Shown: positions 8,594 through 16,939, numbered from the stretch's first letter. The stretch: 64,000 nucleotides of DNA from Flagellimonas meishanensis (GCF_019880545.1 NZ_JAINVW010000001.1:496001-560000); one strand, 5' to 3'. A program made the numbers and translations. The notes: generated by a model from the sequence alone, not told the origin.

Positions 8594-8758
8594 ATGGAGA
8601 TGTTATTTCATTTCAAAAACCCCCCAAAGTTTAAAGGAAAGTATTCTTTCAACATTACTTTAGTAATTGTTTTCTTTCTTGTATTTCTAACATTAGCAGT
8701 ATTTTTTTTGATTGCTTTCTTTTCTAGTCAAATCGCTTCAATAATAGCGGCTGTTTAA
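8594..8758 (+). CDS. Small membrane protein (54 aa), unknown
   Basis: The ATG-to-TAA frame encodes a basic start (HFKNPPKFKGKYSF) followed by one long hydrophobic stretch (about residues 21-45, rich in Val, Phe and Leu) and a short tail. A single transmembrane helix is likely. It is the only open feature in the 410-base gap between the AhpD-like gene and the DinB gene. A good -7 element at 8572-8579 stands just upstream. The gap is clearly AT-rich compared with its surroundings. No family is recognised and expression is unproven; a chance frame in AT-rich DNA remains possible. The rest of the gap (8456-8571 and 8759-8865) shows nothing definite. Confidence 0.4.
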   Translation: MEMLFHFKNPPKFKGKYSFNITLVIVFFLVFLTLAVFFLIAFFSSQIASIIAAV

Positions 8759-8865
8759 TACTAAATAAGCGAAAAAAGCTTATTACAAGCAGCATTTATT
8801 GATCTGAATCAATCTTTATCCGTGATCAATACCAGAACTTTGCTGTAATCAAAAAACGAACGGTC

Positions 8866-9453
8866 ATGGCAAGCTTAATTGTTTCTCCCGAAAATCAAAT
8901 TCAAAGGCTAAATGCGGTTCTTGCCGAAGTGGAGCAACTTCAAAAACTTGATCTGCAAACTTTGTCCACTCCGCCAGGGCCAAAATCATGGAGCATCGTT
9001 GAAGTACTTGAACACTTGAATGTTGCTTATGGATTATATCGACAAAAACTAGATCAGCTTCTTAAAGATGCTCCCGAGATCCAAAAGGATTCCAATACAT
9101 TCAAAGTAAGAACTTGGCAGAAAATGATCATCAACATACAGCGTCCAAAAGGCGGTGTGCGAAAATGGAAAATGAAGACCTTGAAACGTTTTGAGCCCCT
9201 TTTGAACAGACAAGGTTTGGATGAAAAAACAGTTGCAGGAATCTTTATCAGTTTTTTTGATGCCCATTTGCATTTGAAGGACTGTATTTTGCAAAGCAGG
9301 GGGAAAGATGTGTCCCAACAACAGGTTACCTCGGCCATAGGCCCCCTGGTAAAGTTTTATCCGCCGGAGGCTTTTGAGTTTTTGTTAAGTCATTTGGAAC
9401 GGCATATGGCCCAAATCGACGAAATCTTGCAAAAGAAGGAGGTAAGCGCATAA
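8866..9453 (+). CDS. DinB family protein
   Basis: The 195-residue protein has the DinB_2 four-helix pattern with the three expected metal-ligand histidines: EVLEHLNVAYGLY near residue 50, FDAHLHLKDCIL near 130, and SHLERHMAQIDEIL close to the C-terminus. DinB-like proteins are metal-binding, thiol-transferase-like or damage-inducible proteins whose substrates are mostly unknown. A Crp/Fnr regulator follows on the same strand after 69 bases, and the pair may be co-expressed. The start is an ATG with no competing upstream start. Confidence 0.85.
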   Translation: MASLIVSPENQIQRLNAVLAEVEQLQKLDLQTLSTPPGPKSWSIVEVLEHLNVAYGLYRQKLDQLLKDAPEIQKDSNTFKVRTWQKMIINIQRPKGGVRKWKMKTLKRFEPLLNRQGLDEKTVAGIFISFFDAHLHLKDCILQSRGKDVSQQQVTSAIGPLVKFYPPEAFEFLLSHLERHMAQIDEILQKKEVSA

Positions 9454-9522
9454 AGGGGTCTGTCGATTTTTACCAACTCCCTTTATTCTGTATTTTTAGG
9501 CCTCATTGATTCCTTAGATCAA

Positions 9523-10107
9523 ATGGACGAAGAGGCCTACCAAAAGCTAAAAGTGTTGTTTTCTGATGTTTCCCTTTCCCAAAAGGAAGAAGAACATTTT
9601 AGGTCCCTTTGGTCAATCAAAAAATACAATCAATATGATCTGATTACCGAGGCGGGCAGTACGGAACGCTATTTTTATGTTGTGCTCACGGGTGTTCAGG
9701 CCATTTATGTCTTGAATGAAAAGGGAGAAAAAGTGGTGCTTGGTTTTTCCTATTCCGGTAGTCCTTCGGGTGCTTTTGATTCCTTTATGCTACAAAAACC
9801 TTCGGATACCTTTTTAGAAGCTCTGAAACCATCAGAAATGCTGGCCATCAACCTTCAGGATTATTTGTCGCTTTTTCAGAAATATCCTGATTTTTATATC
9901 TGGGGGAACAACTTTTTTCAAACTATTCTGTTCGGCCGTCTAAGTCGTGAGGTAGAGCTGCTGACACTCTCCGCAGAACAGCGCTACAAGGCTTTTATGC
10001 AGCGTTGCCCAGATGAGCTCAAGGTGATTCCGCAAAAATACTTGGCCTCATATCTGAATATGAAGCCTGAGACCTTCAGTAGGTTAAGGAGTTCCGTAAT
10101 GTATTAG
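9523..10107 (+). CDS. Crp/Fnr family transcriptional regulator
   Basis: The 194-residue protein has an N-terminal cyclic-nucleotide-binding-like beta-roll (NQYDLITEAGSTERYFYVVLTGV near 32-54) and a short C-terminal winged-helix region (VIPQKYLASYLNMKPETFSRL near 167-187). Bacteroidetes have many such regulators with degenerate effector sites. The canonical phosphate-binding cassette Arg-Ser/Thr is not seen, so cAMP binding is doubtful, and no Cys cluster for a Fe-S centre is visible. It follows a DinB gene. Its end overlaps the convergent uracil-DNA glycosylase gene by 4 bases. Targets are unknown. Confidence 0.9.
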   Translation: MDEEAYQKLKVLFSDVSLSQKEEEHFRSLWSIKKYNQYDLITEAGSTERYFYVVLTGVQAIYVLNEKGEKVVLGFSYSGSPSGAFDSFMLQKPSDTFLEALKPSEMLAINLQDYLSLFQKYPDFYIWGNNFFQTILFGRLSREVELLTLSAEQRYKAFMQRCPDELKVIPQKYLASYLNMKPETFSRLRSSVMY

Positions 10108-10679
10108 GATCCTAGATATTTGGAGATCTCAGTTTTCAATTCTGGTAACACTTCGCTTTCAAACCAAGGGTTCTTGCTCAGCCAAAATCGGTTTCTGGGT
10201 GACGGGTGTGGCAAAACGAAATATTTGGGAAGATAGTCCCTATAGTTTTTAACCGTCTCCGTCAAATTCCTATTCCGCTGCTCTTTTAGATAATACAGTT
10301 GTGAATGTTGTCCAATTAAAATGATCAATCCAGTCTTTGGCATGAGATTCAAAAGCGATTGGTGCCATTTGGGAGCACATTCGGGCCTTGGTGGCAGGTC
10401 ACCAGACTTTCCCTTTCCTGGGTAACAGAATCCCATGGGCATCTGGGCAATCCTGGTTTCGTCGTAGAACGTCTCGTTCGACACGCCCATCCAACTGCGA
10501 AGTTGTTTTCCGCTTGGGTCGTCCCAAGGTATGCCCGTTCCATGTACTTTGGTACCCGGAGCATGGCCTATGATCAAAATCTTGGCGCTTGGGTTCGCGG
10601 CCACTATCGGCCTTGGGCCCAGTGGTAAATGGTGCGAACAAACAGTGCAATTTCTAATCTGTGAAAGTAGTTCCTTCAT
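10104..10679 (-). CDS. Uracil-DNA glycosylase family protein with probable 4Fe-4S site
   Basis: The 191-residue protein removes uracil or related bases from DNA, judged by family. It has motif A as IIGHAPG (36-42) followed by GIPWDDPSG, and motif B as HPSPRN near 159-164. Four cysteines, C11, C14, C85 and C101, are arranged C-x2-C-x70-C-x15-C, the layout of Fe-S family-4 type glycosylases. Motif A is divergent from classic family-4 GEAPG, so specificity may differ. The convergent Crp/Fnr gene overlaps it by 4 bases. The YHS gene terminator lies just upstream. Confidence 0.85.
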   Translation of the reverse strand: MKELLSQIRNCTVCSHHLPLGPRPIVAANPSAKILIIGHAPGTKVHGTGIPWDDPSGKQLRSWMGVSNETFYDETRIAQMPMGFCYPGKGKSGDLPPRPECAPKWHQSLLNLMPKTGLIILIGQHSQLYYLKEQRNRNLTETVKNYRDYLPKYFVLPHPSPRNRFWLSKNPWFESEVLPELKTEISKYLGS

Positions 10680-10710
10680 CCCGTATCATTATTTGAAAAA
10701 TAACAAGAAA

Positions 10711-10738
10711 TACCCTAACGGATCACCATTAGGGTATT
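10711..10738 (-). terminator. Rho-independent terminator downstream of the YHS gene
   Basis: TACCCTAA at 10711-10718 pairs perfectly with TTAGGGTA at 10729-10736 around a 10-base loop. On the minus strand it is followed by a T-rich stretch. It lies 34 bases after the YHS stop (10772). Confidence 0.7.
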
Positions 10739-10771
10739 TTCATCACACAATCAATCAGAAAAAATCGAAAT

Positions 10772-11245
10772 TTAGTTGTGGGTCTTCTTCAACTTTTCCC
10801 AGTTGGAGTTGGCTTTCTTCACAAGTCCATTATGATTGTTCTCCGCCAACCATAGCTGTTGGGCATCGAGCTCCAGGTTGTAGAGGTACAAAAAGTATTT
10901 TCCATCTTTTACAATGAACTTGTTGGGGTCTGGCCTAAACTTTGCTCCAGCATAGACACCAAATGCGCAGTAGCCTCCATATTCTGGCAAATACCTGCCC
11001 GGATTTTTGTCAAACTTTGCTTTCTGCTCTGCATTGGTGAAGTAGTAAACCACCTTGTCATGTTCAGATTTGAATTCTTTGACACCTTTCTGTGCAATGC
11101 CCAGATCAAGATAGGATACCGGACTGTAGCCTTGGAGGGCAATATTGCTATTATCGATGTTGTTTGCCTTATTGTCTTGGGAAAAGGCTGTACTTGCAGT
11201 GATTACTGCAAAAATAAATAGTGATATGTTCTTTAAAGTATTCAT
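10772..11245 (-). CDS. Secreted YHS domain-containing protein
   Basis: The start is the ATG at 11245, which gives a clean signal peptide (MNTLKNISLFIFAVITASTAFSQ) and 157 residues. A longer frame to 11371 would run into the SPW gene. The mature part holds a YHS-type domain: GYSPVSYLDLGIAQKG, VYYFTNAEQKAKFDKNPGRY and GGYCAFGVYAG. YHS domains are small, often metal-linked modules found near heavy-metal or redox proteins; their role is unclear. It is the last gene of a probable three-gene unit with SPW and SnoaL-like genes, and a terminator follows. A periplasmic location is expected. Confidence 0.88.
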   Translation of the reverse strand: MNTLKNISLFIFAVITASTAFSQDNKANNIDNSNIALQGYSPVSYLDLGIAQKGVKEFKSEHDKVVYYFTNAEQKAKFDKNPGRYLPEYGGYCAFGVYAGAKFRPDPNKFIVKDGKYFLYLYNLELDAQQLWLAENNHNGLVKKANSNWEKLKKTHN

Positions 11246-11270
11246 TATTTGTGTTTTAAATTGTTTCGAA

Positions 11271-11621
11271 TTATTTGCTTGCGCTGAGTGAGACCACCAG
11301 AAAAACGACAGTCGCGTTGAACCAATAGTAGACGGCATCAATACCTGTGAAGCCAAAAACAAAAGGAACAATCATAAAGGTTACTGCAACCGCCAGGTCT
11401 ATGGCCAAGTGCCCTTGAAAAGGAATTATTTTCAGAAGACTTAGCTTATAGTCGGTCAATAAGCTGGCTCCAAAAACCGCCAATCCGGTGAAAAAGGAAA
11501 ACCAGATGGCCATTGCCGAGGATTCTCCCAAATTAAGTAAAAAGGGGGCGACCACAAGGCCCAGTCCCGCTGAATAATCGGCCACGCCATGAAGTGTTGG
11601 TGTAATAAACCTAAGTTTCAT
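11271..11621 (-). CDS. SPW repeat-like small integral membrane protein
   Basis: The 116-residue product is strongly hydrophobic with about four transmembrane segments. Sequences such as HGVADYSAGLGLVVAPFLL (11-29) and GHLAIDLAVAVTFMIVPFVFG are spaced as two repeated two-helix units, resembling the SPW/DUF4383-like group. No catalytic residues stand out. It sits 9 bases after the SnoaL-like gene and 25 bases before the YHS start, in one leftward unit behind an AraC regulator. The function is unknown; the family match is from pattern only. Confidence 0.65.
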   Translation of the reverse strand: MKLRFITPTLHGVADYSAGLGLVVAPFLLNLGESSAMAIWFSFFTGLAVFGASLLTDYKLSLLKIIPFQGHLAIDLAVAVTFMIVPFVFGFTGIDAVYYWFNATVVFLVVSLSASK

Positions 11622-11630
11622 TGGAGCGGT

Positions 11631-11981
11631 TTAGGCGTTAAAGTATTCCTCGTGTATCACTTGGCCCTGGTCATTCCAGATTCTCCTGATGACCTCATGC
11701 CAGTAGACCTTGCTGTCATCCTTCATCAAAAAGTCAAAGGTGAATTCTGAAGCGGAGACATTGCCATCCACCAAGGTCCTGTGCAGTTCAATGCCGTTTA
11801 CCTTGGCTATGGCATCCAAAAAGCCCTTCATTTTTTCCACCATCTGCGCTTTGCCTGCGGTGGTCACGTTGTTGTAGTCCGAAGTATTTGCGTTTTGGGC
11901 AAAGTACTTCTCAACAGCATCAACAATTGCACCTTGTGCAACCATGCTGTCCATTTCTGTAGCTTGGGTTCTAATATCCAT
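11631..11981 (-). CDS. SnoaL-like / NTF2-fold protein
   Basis: The 116-residue protein matches the small NTF2-like (SnoaL) fold. It has an N-terminal helix pair (MVAQGAIVDAVEKYFAQNAN), KAQMVEKMKGFLDAIAKVNG, and beta strands ending in VYWHEVIRRIWNDQGQVIHE. The fold often binds small hydrophobic ligands, or acts as an isomerase, hydrolase or stress-related protein. It is the first gene of a three-gene leftward unit. The double AraC regulator at 12061-13128 lies 79 bases upstream on the same strand and may control it. No signal peptide is present, so it should be cytosolic. Confidence 0.8.
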   Translation of the reverse strand: MDIRTQATEMDSMVAQGAIVDAVEKYFAQNANTSDYNNVTTAGKAQMVEKMKGFLDAIAKVNGIELHRTLVDGNVSASEFTFDFLMKDDSKVYWHEVIRRIWNDQGQVIHEEYFNA

Positions 11982-12060
11982 TTGCTATGCTTTTACTGAT
12001 TAAACAATAGTTTTACTTGTAATTACACGGCAAATTTCCTGCTACTTTAAAAGCTGGTCG

Positions 12061-13128
12061 CTACAAAAAAAGCGCGTTTTCTTGTACTTTTTCCATTTTG
12101 AATTCGGTTGGGTTTACCCCGGTCTGATGTTTGAAGAACGTAGAAAAATGATTGGGCTCCTCAAATCCCAAATGAATCGCGACGTCCTTTATTGGGATGT
12201 CTTTTTCCAAAAGTTGTTTTGAGGTCTTGAGCACCTCATTGCGAATGAGTCTTCCGAGGGACTCGTTCATACGTTCCTTGGTCTTTTTGGCAAGTGCTTT
12301 CACGGACAGGTGCATTTTATCGGCGTAAAAAGCCAATGATCTTTCTTGTTGATGATATTTTTGAACGAGGTTCACAATGTCCTCCACGAATGTGTCTTTC
12401 CTTTCAAAATCAAAATTTTCCCGAAACTGGGTGGGACTGTACCCCGTGCTGTTTTTGAAAACCCTATTGAAATACGCTGGGTCCTTAAAGCCCATTTCAT
12501 GGGACACCTCTTGTATGCTCTTATGGGTAAATACCACCTCCTTCTTGCTCTCGACCAATCTTTTTTCGCCCAACATGGCTTTTACAGTTACACCAACCTT
12601 GTTCTTGAACAGGGATTGCGCACGATTTCCTGTTTCATGGAACAATATGGTAAAATCTTGGTTGGTCAAATGGTTTGGGTACTCCCTGTCAATGATTTCC
12701 TTGATATCGAAAATGGCCTCATATTCATCCCTGCTGGAATTGAATGGATTTAGCGAGAACCACTGTTTTAAGGATGCATTTATGATTGCTTTGCTGTTTT
12801 CTTCAAAAATCGTTTTGGCAAGAAACTTTTGGCAGTCCGAACATGCTCTAAAATCGATATGCCCCAAAGAGATCAGATGTTTGAACAATACCCGCACATC
12901 CTTATCCTCAAAAACCTCACTATTTGGAAATTCCAGGGTTCCCACCTCAAAATCGTTGGAGAGAAACTTGATATACTGGCCCTTTTCCAAAAAAATGATC
13001 TTATCCATCCAATCCGTGTAGTTCTTAAAATCGACTTGGATAGATCCGCGTCCAGAGATTATATGGAACAGCGTGTGTTTGGTTATAAAATGGACTTTGT
13101 TGATTTCTGGATTGAATTTCCGGAACAT
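12061..13128 (-). CDS. AraC family regulator with two tandem DNA-binding domains
   Basis: The 355-residue protein has an N-terminal part of about 110 residues resembling a cupin-type sensor, and then two complete AraC/XylS DNA-binding regions. The first covers about 145-245 and ends with QEVSHEMGFKDPAYFNRVFK and TGYSPTQFRENF. The second covers about 250-350 and ends with IKDVAIHLGFEEPNHFSTFF and TGVNPTEFK. Each carries the usual second-helix signature G-F-x-(D/E)-P-x-x-F. Normal members have one such region. It lies directly upstream of the SnoaL-SPW-YHS unit on the same strand and is likely its regulator. Ligand and operators are unknown. Confidence 0.9.
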   Translation of the reverse strand: MFRKFNPEINKVHFITKHTLFHIISGRGSIQVDFKNYTDWMDKIIFLEKGQYIKFLSNDFEVGTLEFPNSEVFEDKDVRVLFKHLISLGHIDFRACSDCQKFLAKTIFEENSKAIINASLKQWFSLNPFNSSRDEYEAIFDIKEIIDREYPNHLTNQDFTILFHETGNRAQSLFKNKVGVTVKAMLGEKRLVESKKEVVFTHKSIQEVSHEMGFKDPAYFNRVFKNSTGYSPTQFRENFDFERKDTFVEDIVNLVQKYHQQERSLAFYADKMHLSVKALAKKTKERMNESLGRLIRNEVLKTSKQLLEKDIPIKDVAIHLGFEEPNHFSTFFKHQTGVNPTEFKMEKVQENALFL

Positions 13129-13206
13129 GGTTCATCAACTTTTATGAATTGTCGGAAATTGGTTGTTTTTCTGACTTATTTGCCAAAGAAAATTTATCCC
13201 CAGAAA

Positions 13207-14325
13207 TTAACGTATAAGGTGGATTGTGATCATACCCCAAAAAGTTCCTGTTGCCATACTCAAAATAGCAAGTATTATGGCATGGGGCATCCAGTTTTTT
13301 CTATAGGCAGCCGTAACGGCCGGTGCTGTTGCTATGCCTCCCACGTTGGCCATGCTTGCAATGGGAACCCAGGCCATGTTCACATTCATCAGTTTTGCAG
13401 CAAACACCATGAACAGGAAGTGTCCTAGCAGCCAAATAACTAGGAACCCGAAAAAGGACGGGTCAAAACCAAACAGGTCAAAACGAAGCTTTAATCCCAA
13501 AATTGCCATGACCACGAGGATCAGAATGCCTCCCATTTTAAGGGAAAAACGGAAGTTCCATCGTGGCAAAAAATTTCCCACAACTAATCCTAGCAGGGAA
13601 AGCACGACCACTTTGGCAACGAAAGTTTCGAACAACAGATGCGTTGCAAGCACAAAGGCTAAGAGCATCAAAAGGGTAAACCACTTCGGCATGGGTTCAT
13701 GTTGTGCCTCTCGGATGGTTTCCGGGAGTAGACGATCTGTTATACCCAGAGCCGAATTCAGAGAGTCGCTCCTCTTAATGGTCTGGAACATGAGAATGGT
13801 CCATACGTTCACCAAAATATTGTCCATCACCAATATGGAAAGAAAAATGCCCTCTGGACATTCCACCAATTCCTTGAGCACCAATTGACTTGTACTGCCT
13901 CCAATCCAGCTTCCCACGATGGGGGGTATCCCTTTCCAGAACCCATTGGTGTAAAGGGTTGTTTCCACCAACTCGGTTTCACTGAAGAAGGTGATGAAGG
14001 CCGCAGGAAAAAGTGCTATGAACAATGACCCCGCCAGGAAAAGCAAAATAGGCCTATAGCCAATGGCCTTCAATTGCGCCAAGGAAAGACTTGCCATGAC
14101 AGCAACAATGGTAAGCGGGATGAAGAAGTCCTTGCTGACATCATGTATGGATGCCTGAGAAAAATCCAGATCAAGCACATGTGACAAAATGGATGGGATT
14201 ATGTAGCACAAGAGAATGGAAGGAATCCATTCAAAAATGGTTTTGATCAACTTGTTTTCCAGGCGGTCCAAAAGATAGATTGCCGCAACGGTTATGACAG
14301 TGATGCCCCATGGAAGCCAACTCAT
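13207..14325 (-). CDS. DUF819 family integral membrane protein (putative transporter)
   Basis: The 372-residue protein is hydrophobic throughout, with roughly ten segments. It has the DUF819 features: an early YIIPSILSHVL segment, the glycine-rich region GFWKGIPPIVGSWIGGSTSQ near 160, and a C-terminal block SMANVGGIATAPAVTAAY near 325-342. The repeated Gly-rich loops suggest an inverted-repeat carrier fold. Substrates of the family are unproven. Its ATG overlaps the stop of the AstE-like gene by 4 bases (ATGA type), so the two are translationally coupled. That makes an amino-acid or peptide-derived substrate plausible. Confidence 0.85.
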   Translation of the reverse strand: MSWLPWGITVITVAAIYLLDRLENKLIKTIFEWIPSILLCYIIPSILSHVLDLDFSQASIHDVSKDFFIPLTIVAVMASLSLAQLKAIGYRPILLFLAGSLFIALFPAAFITFFSETELVETTLYTNGFWKGIPPIVGSWIGGSTSQLVLKELVECPEGIFLSILVMDNILVNVWTILMFQTIKRSDSLNSALGITDRLLPETIREAQHEPMPKWFTLLMLLAFVLATHLLFETFVAKVVVLSLLGLVVGNFLPRWNFRFSLKMGGILILVVMAILGLKLRFDLFGFDPSFFGFLVIWLLGHFLFMVFAAKLMNVNMAWVPIASMANVGGIATAPAVTAAYRKNWMPHAIILAILSMATGTFWGMITIHLIR

Positions 14326-15365
14326 GGTTTCTCTAAAATTCCGAGGTGCAGGATTCTTCCGCCCGAGATGCTTACTGGGTTTGTACTCTTTCCAATTACG
14401 ACACCATCCTCTGGAGCATAGTATGTTTTGATTATGGCTCCAAAAGAATCAAAGAGGACCGCTATTGGTTCGTCCTTTCCAATTTGCTGGTTCAATTCCG
14501 GCAAAACGTCCAAATAACCCCCTCGGTCTGTGTATACCCAATACGATTTTTTGCATACATTCCTTGTGGGGGGAATTTCGACCTTTCCATCAATAAACTT
14601 GAGCCAAATCAAAAGATTCTGAATCCCATTGACACCACGCTCTATAAATTCCTTTTGGAAAACCTGGGGGTTGCCATACTCCATGGTAATGCTTTTTACC
14701 CCGTTCTGGATGGCAAAAGCGCGCATCGTCAGCCCCGTGGCTTCGCCAAAACTTGCCTCCCCCTTATTGGATACGATGATGTCCGGTTGCAGTATTCGAA
14801 GCATGGTGGCCAAGGTATCATCATCCATGTTGCCCCGACCGTAAAGGCTGTTCACACGGCCAAAGCTCGCCGTATGCAGGTCAATATGGTAATTAAAGAG
14901 CGGGATAATTTTTTTTCCGATTTGAAAAGCCATCTGTTGGGAACGATTGCCCTTTTCCTTTCCAGGAAATAGTCGGTTTAGATCCTGCTGGTCTACAAAT
15001 TCACGTTGTTGCCTTCCGATGGCCAAGGGATTCAATCCAGGAATCGCAATGATCGTTCCTTTCATTTTTGAAGCATCAATCCTGGAAAACACCTTATGGA
15101 TAATCGCAATGCCGTTTAGCTCATTGCCATGGATTGCGGCCGTGAGTCCAAGTACCTGTCCTTTTTCAGTGCCCTTGGCAATCAAAACAGGAACCTGAAT
15201 GGGTTCGTTGAAATTGTCCTCTCCCAACTTCAGCCAAACCTTGTGGGTTTTTCCCGTCTCAAAAATGGACAATACAAGCGTATCCAAAACCGGAATGGGG
15301 GTGGTTTGGGCACAAACCCCCATGGAAACAACAAAAAAGAAACATGGAAGCACCCAGGTTTTCAT
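14322..15365 (-). CDS. Exported succinylglutamate desuccinylase/aspartoacylase family protein
   Basis: The 347-residue protein begins with a signal peptide ending MGVCAQTT. It then has the M14-like zinc hydrolase core: AAIHGNELNG gives the H-x2-E zinc ligands, PGLNPLAIGRQQRE the substrate-binding Asn/Arg region, and NYHIDLHTASFGR the third ligand. A Glu in SITMEYGNPQ is the probable base. Family members cleave N-acyl amino acids, but export to the periplasm points to an amide from outside. It couples by a 4-base overlap to a DUF819 carrier, so the pair may hydrolyse and import an acyl amino acid. The substrate is inference. Confidence 0.88.
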   Translation of the reverse strand: MKTWVLPCFFFVVSMGVCAQTTPIPVLDTLVLSIFETGKTHKVWLKLGEDNFNEPIQVPVLIAKGTEKGQVLGLTAAIHGNELNGIAIIHKVFSRIDASKMKGTIIAIPGLNPLAIGRQQREFVDQQDLNRLFPGKEKGNRSQQMAFQIGKKIIPLFNYHIDLHTASFGRVNSLYGRGNMDDDTLATMLRILQPDIIVSNKGEASFGEATGLTMRAFAIQNGVKSITMEYGNPQVFQKEFIERGVNGIQNLLIWLKFIDGKVEIPPTRNVCKKSYWVYTDRGGYLDVLPELNQQIGKDEPIAVLFDSFGAIIKTYYAPEDGVVIGKSTNPVSISGGRILHLGILEKP

Positions 15366-15395
15366 TGTTTCAAAATTTGATGCTAAAGATAGTTT

Positions 15396-16067
15396 TTATT
15401 TTTTCCCACCCACAACAAGGACAAACTCGCCTTTGGGCGGATTCTGAGAAAAGTGTTCCAGCAGCTGGGCCGAAGTTCCCCGAAGGGTCTCTTCATAGAG
15501 TTTGGTGAGTTCCCTGGAAATGGAAATGGGTCTATCCTCTCCAAAATACTCCACAAACTGGGTCAGGGTTTTGATCAATTTGTGAGGCGATTCGTAGAAA
15601 ATCATGGTACGGGTTTCCCCTGATAGCTCCTGCAATCGGGTTTGTCGACCTTTCTTCAATGGCAAAAATCCCTCAAAAACAAAACGGTCGTTGGGCAGGC
15701 CACTGTTCACCAATGCTGGCACAAATGCAGTAGCGCCTGGAAGGCACTCCACATCAATATCGTGTTCCACACAAGCTCTGGTAAGCAAAAAACCTGGGTC
15801 CGAAATAGCTGGAGTACCTGCATCGGATATTAGTGCCATCTGAAAATCACCCTTTAATTTTTGAATCAAGCCATCCAATTGCCTGTGCTCGTTGTGCATG
15901 TGATGGCTCTGCAGGGGAGTGCCTATATCAAAATGTTTGAGAAGTTTGCCACTGGTGCGGGTATCCTCCGCCAAGATCAAGTCAACTTCGCCGAGGACTT
16001 TAATGGCCCTTAGGGTCATGTCGTTAAGATTTCCGATTGGTGTTGGCACCAAAAAAAGCTTTCCCAT
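15396..16067 (-). CDS. rsmI: 16S rRNA (cytidine1402-2'-O)-methyltransferase
   Basis: RsmI uses S-adenosylmethionine to 2'-O-methylate C1402 in the 16S rRNA decoding centre. The 223 residues hold the tetrapyrrole-methylase-type fold: LVPTPIGNLNDMTLRA at the start, AEDTRTSGKLL near 33, ISDAGTPAISDPG near 79, and a final FVLVVGGKK. Length matches the short flavobacterial form, which lacks the C-terminal HTH of the enterobacterial enzyme. It is transcribed leftward, just upstream of the AstE-like gene with a 30-base gap. The call is firm. Confidence 0.95.
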   Translation of the reverse strand: MGKLFLVPTPIGNLNDMTLRAIKVLGEVDLILAEDTRTSGKLLKHFDIGTPLQSHHMHNEHRQLDGLIQKLKGDFQMALISDAGTPAISDPGFLLTRACVEHDIDVECLPGATAFVPALVNSGLPNDRFVFEGFLPLKKGRQTRLQELSGETRTMIFYESPHKLIKTLTQFVEYFGEDRPISISRELTKLYEETLRGTSAQLLEHFSQNPPKGEFVLVVGGKK

Positions 16068-16110
16068 GGGCCAAAGTTACACCTTACATCCTAAAGAAAC
16101 TTGGAAAAAT

Positions 16111-16782
16111 CTAGGCAAACCTGCGGGATACCAGAGCCAATAAACGCGTCTCGTACTCTTCCTTACCTTCCCAATTATTGTATTCGGGCTTTACCATGTT
16201 CTTGATAAAGGCAATGGAGCGTTCTTCCGTGTCTATGGTGTTCAGTTGGGATAGTACACGATCGTAGTCCTCCATGTTCTGGTTGAACAAATGTTTCACA
16301 AAGGCCAATTTATCGTTCAATCCTATCTGTAATTCGTTTGCAAAGCTGTCATTTATGGATTTCAATTTTCCGGTACTGTCGGTAGGGCCAAGATTGTCCC
16401 TGTCATTTTTCATGTAATCGGGTTTGGCAACAAACTCCGTGAAAATATGTTCCAGGGCTTTTTCAGTGGGCATTTCCGATACCATATCCTTTATGGTGTC
16501 CATTCCCGGGGTTATGATGTCCTCTTCATGGGGATTGTTTTCTGGAACGGCCATATTGCCACTGAGCACCGCATGGGCCATTTTTTCAAATCTACTGGCT
16601 ATCACATTTTTGGATACATCCACCTCAACATCGCTCAGCTTTTCATCTATGAACTTGAGTACCGCCAACTTTTCGTAAATCTCCTTGGCCTGGTCATACA
16701 GTTGTGTTAGGTCCCTATCTTCCCTCGTCGTTATTATCTCGGTTGACAGTTTAATCAACTCTTCCCTTAACTTCCTGATCAT
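16111..16782 (-). CDS. Conserved flavobacterial hypothetical protein, helical
   Basis: The 223-residue product has no signal peptide and no recognised catalytic motif. The first 70 residues are predicted coiled helix (IRKLREELIKLSTEII, LYDQAKEIYEKLAVLKFI). A Pro/Gly-rich linker follows (PENNPHEEDIITPGMDTIK). The last 80 residues form a second helical domain with FVKHLFNQNMEDYDRVLSQL and VKPEYNNWEGKEEYETR. I recall this C-terminal pattern as widespread in Bacteroidetes proteins of unknown role. It lies between rsmI and the divergent tdk. It is cytosolic, possibly oligomeric. Confidence 0.8.
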   Translation of the reverse strand: MIRKLREELIKLSTEIITTREDRDLTQLYDQAKEIYEKLAVLKFIDEKLSDVEVDVSKNVIASRFEKMAHAVLSGNMAVPENNPHEEDIITPGMDTIKDMVSEMPTEKALEHIFTEFVAKPDYMKNDRDNLGPTDSTGKLKSINDSFANELQIGLNDKLAFVKHLFNQNMEDYDRVLSQLNTIDTEERSIAFIKNMVKPEYNNWEGKEEYETRLLALVSRRFA

Positions 16783-16939
16783 CGCTATACTTCTTTACCA
16801 TAAAAATATAACCATTTTGTGGTTAGCCATACGAACAAAAGGTTAAATTTTGATACAAAAGCTAGGCGGTTTTTTTTAGTAGCTTTGTGCTTTGCCAGAA
16901 CCAGGACAAAAACCGCCAAATTTCTGTAACAATTGCAAT

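Noticed and set aside
10772-11371. Long start for the YHS gene at 11371
   Set aside because: It would overlap the SPW gene and lacks a signal peptide at its start; the ATG at 11245 gives a clean one.
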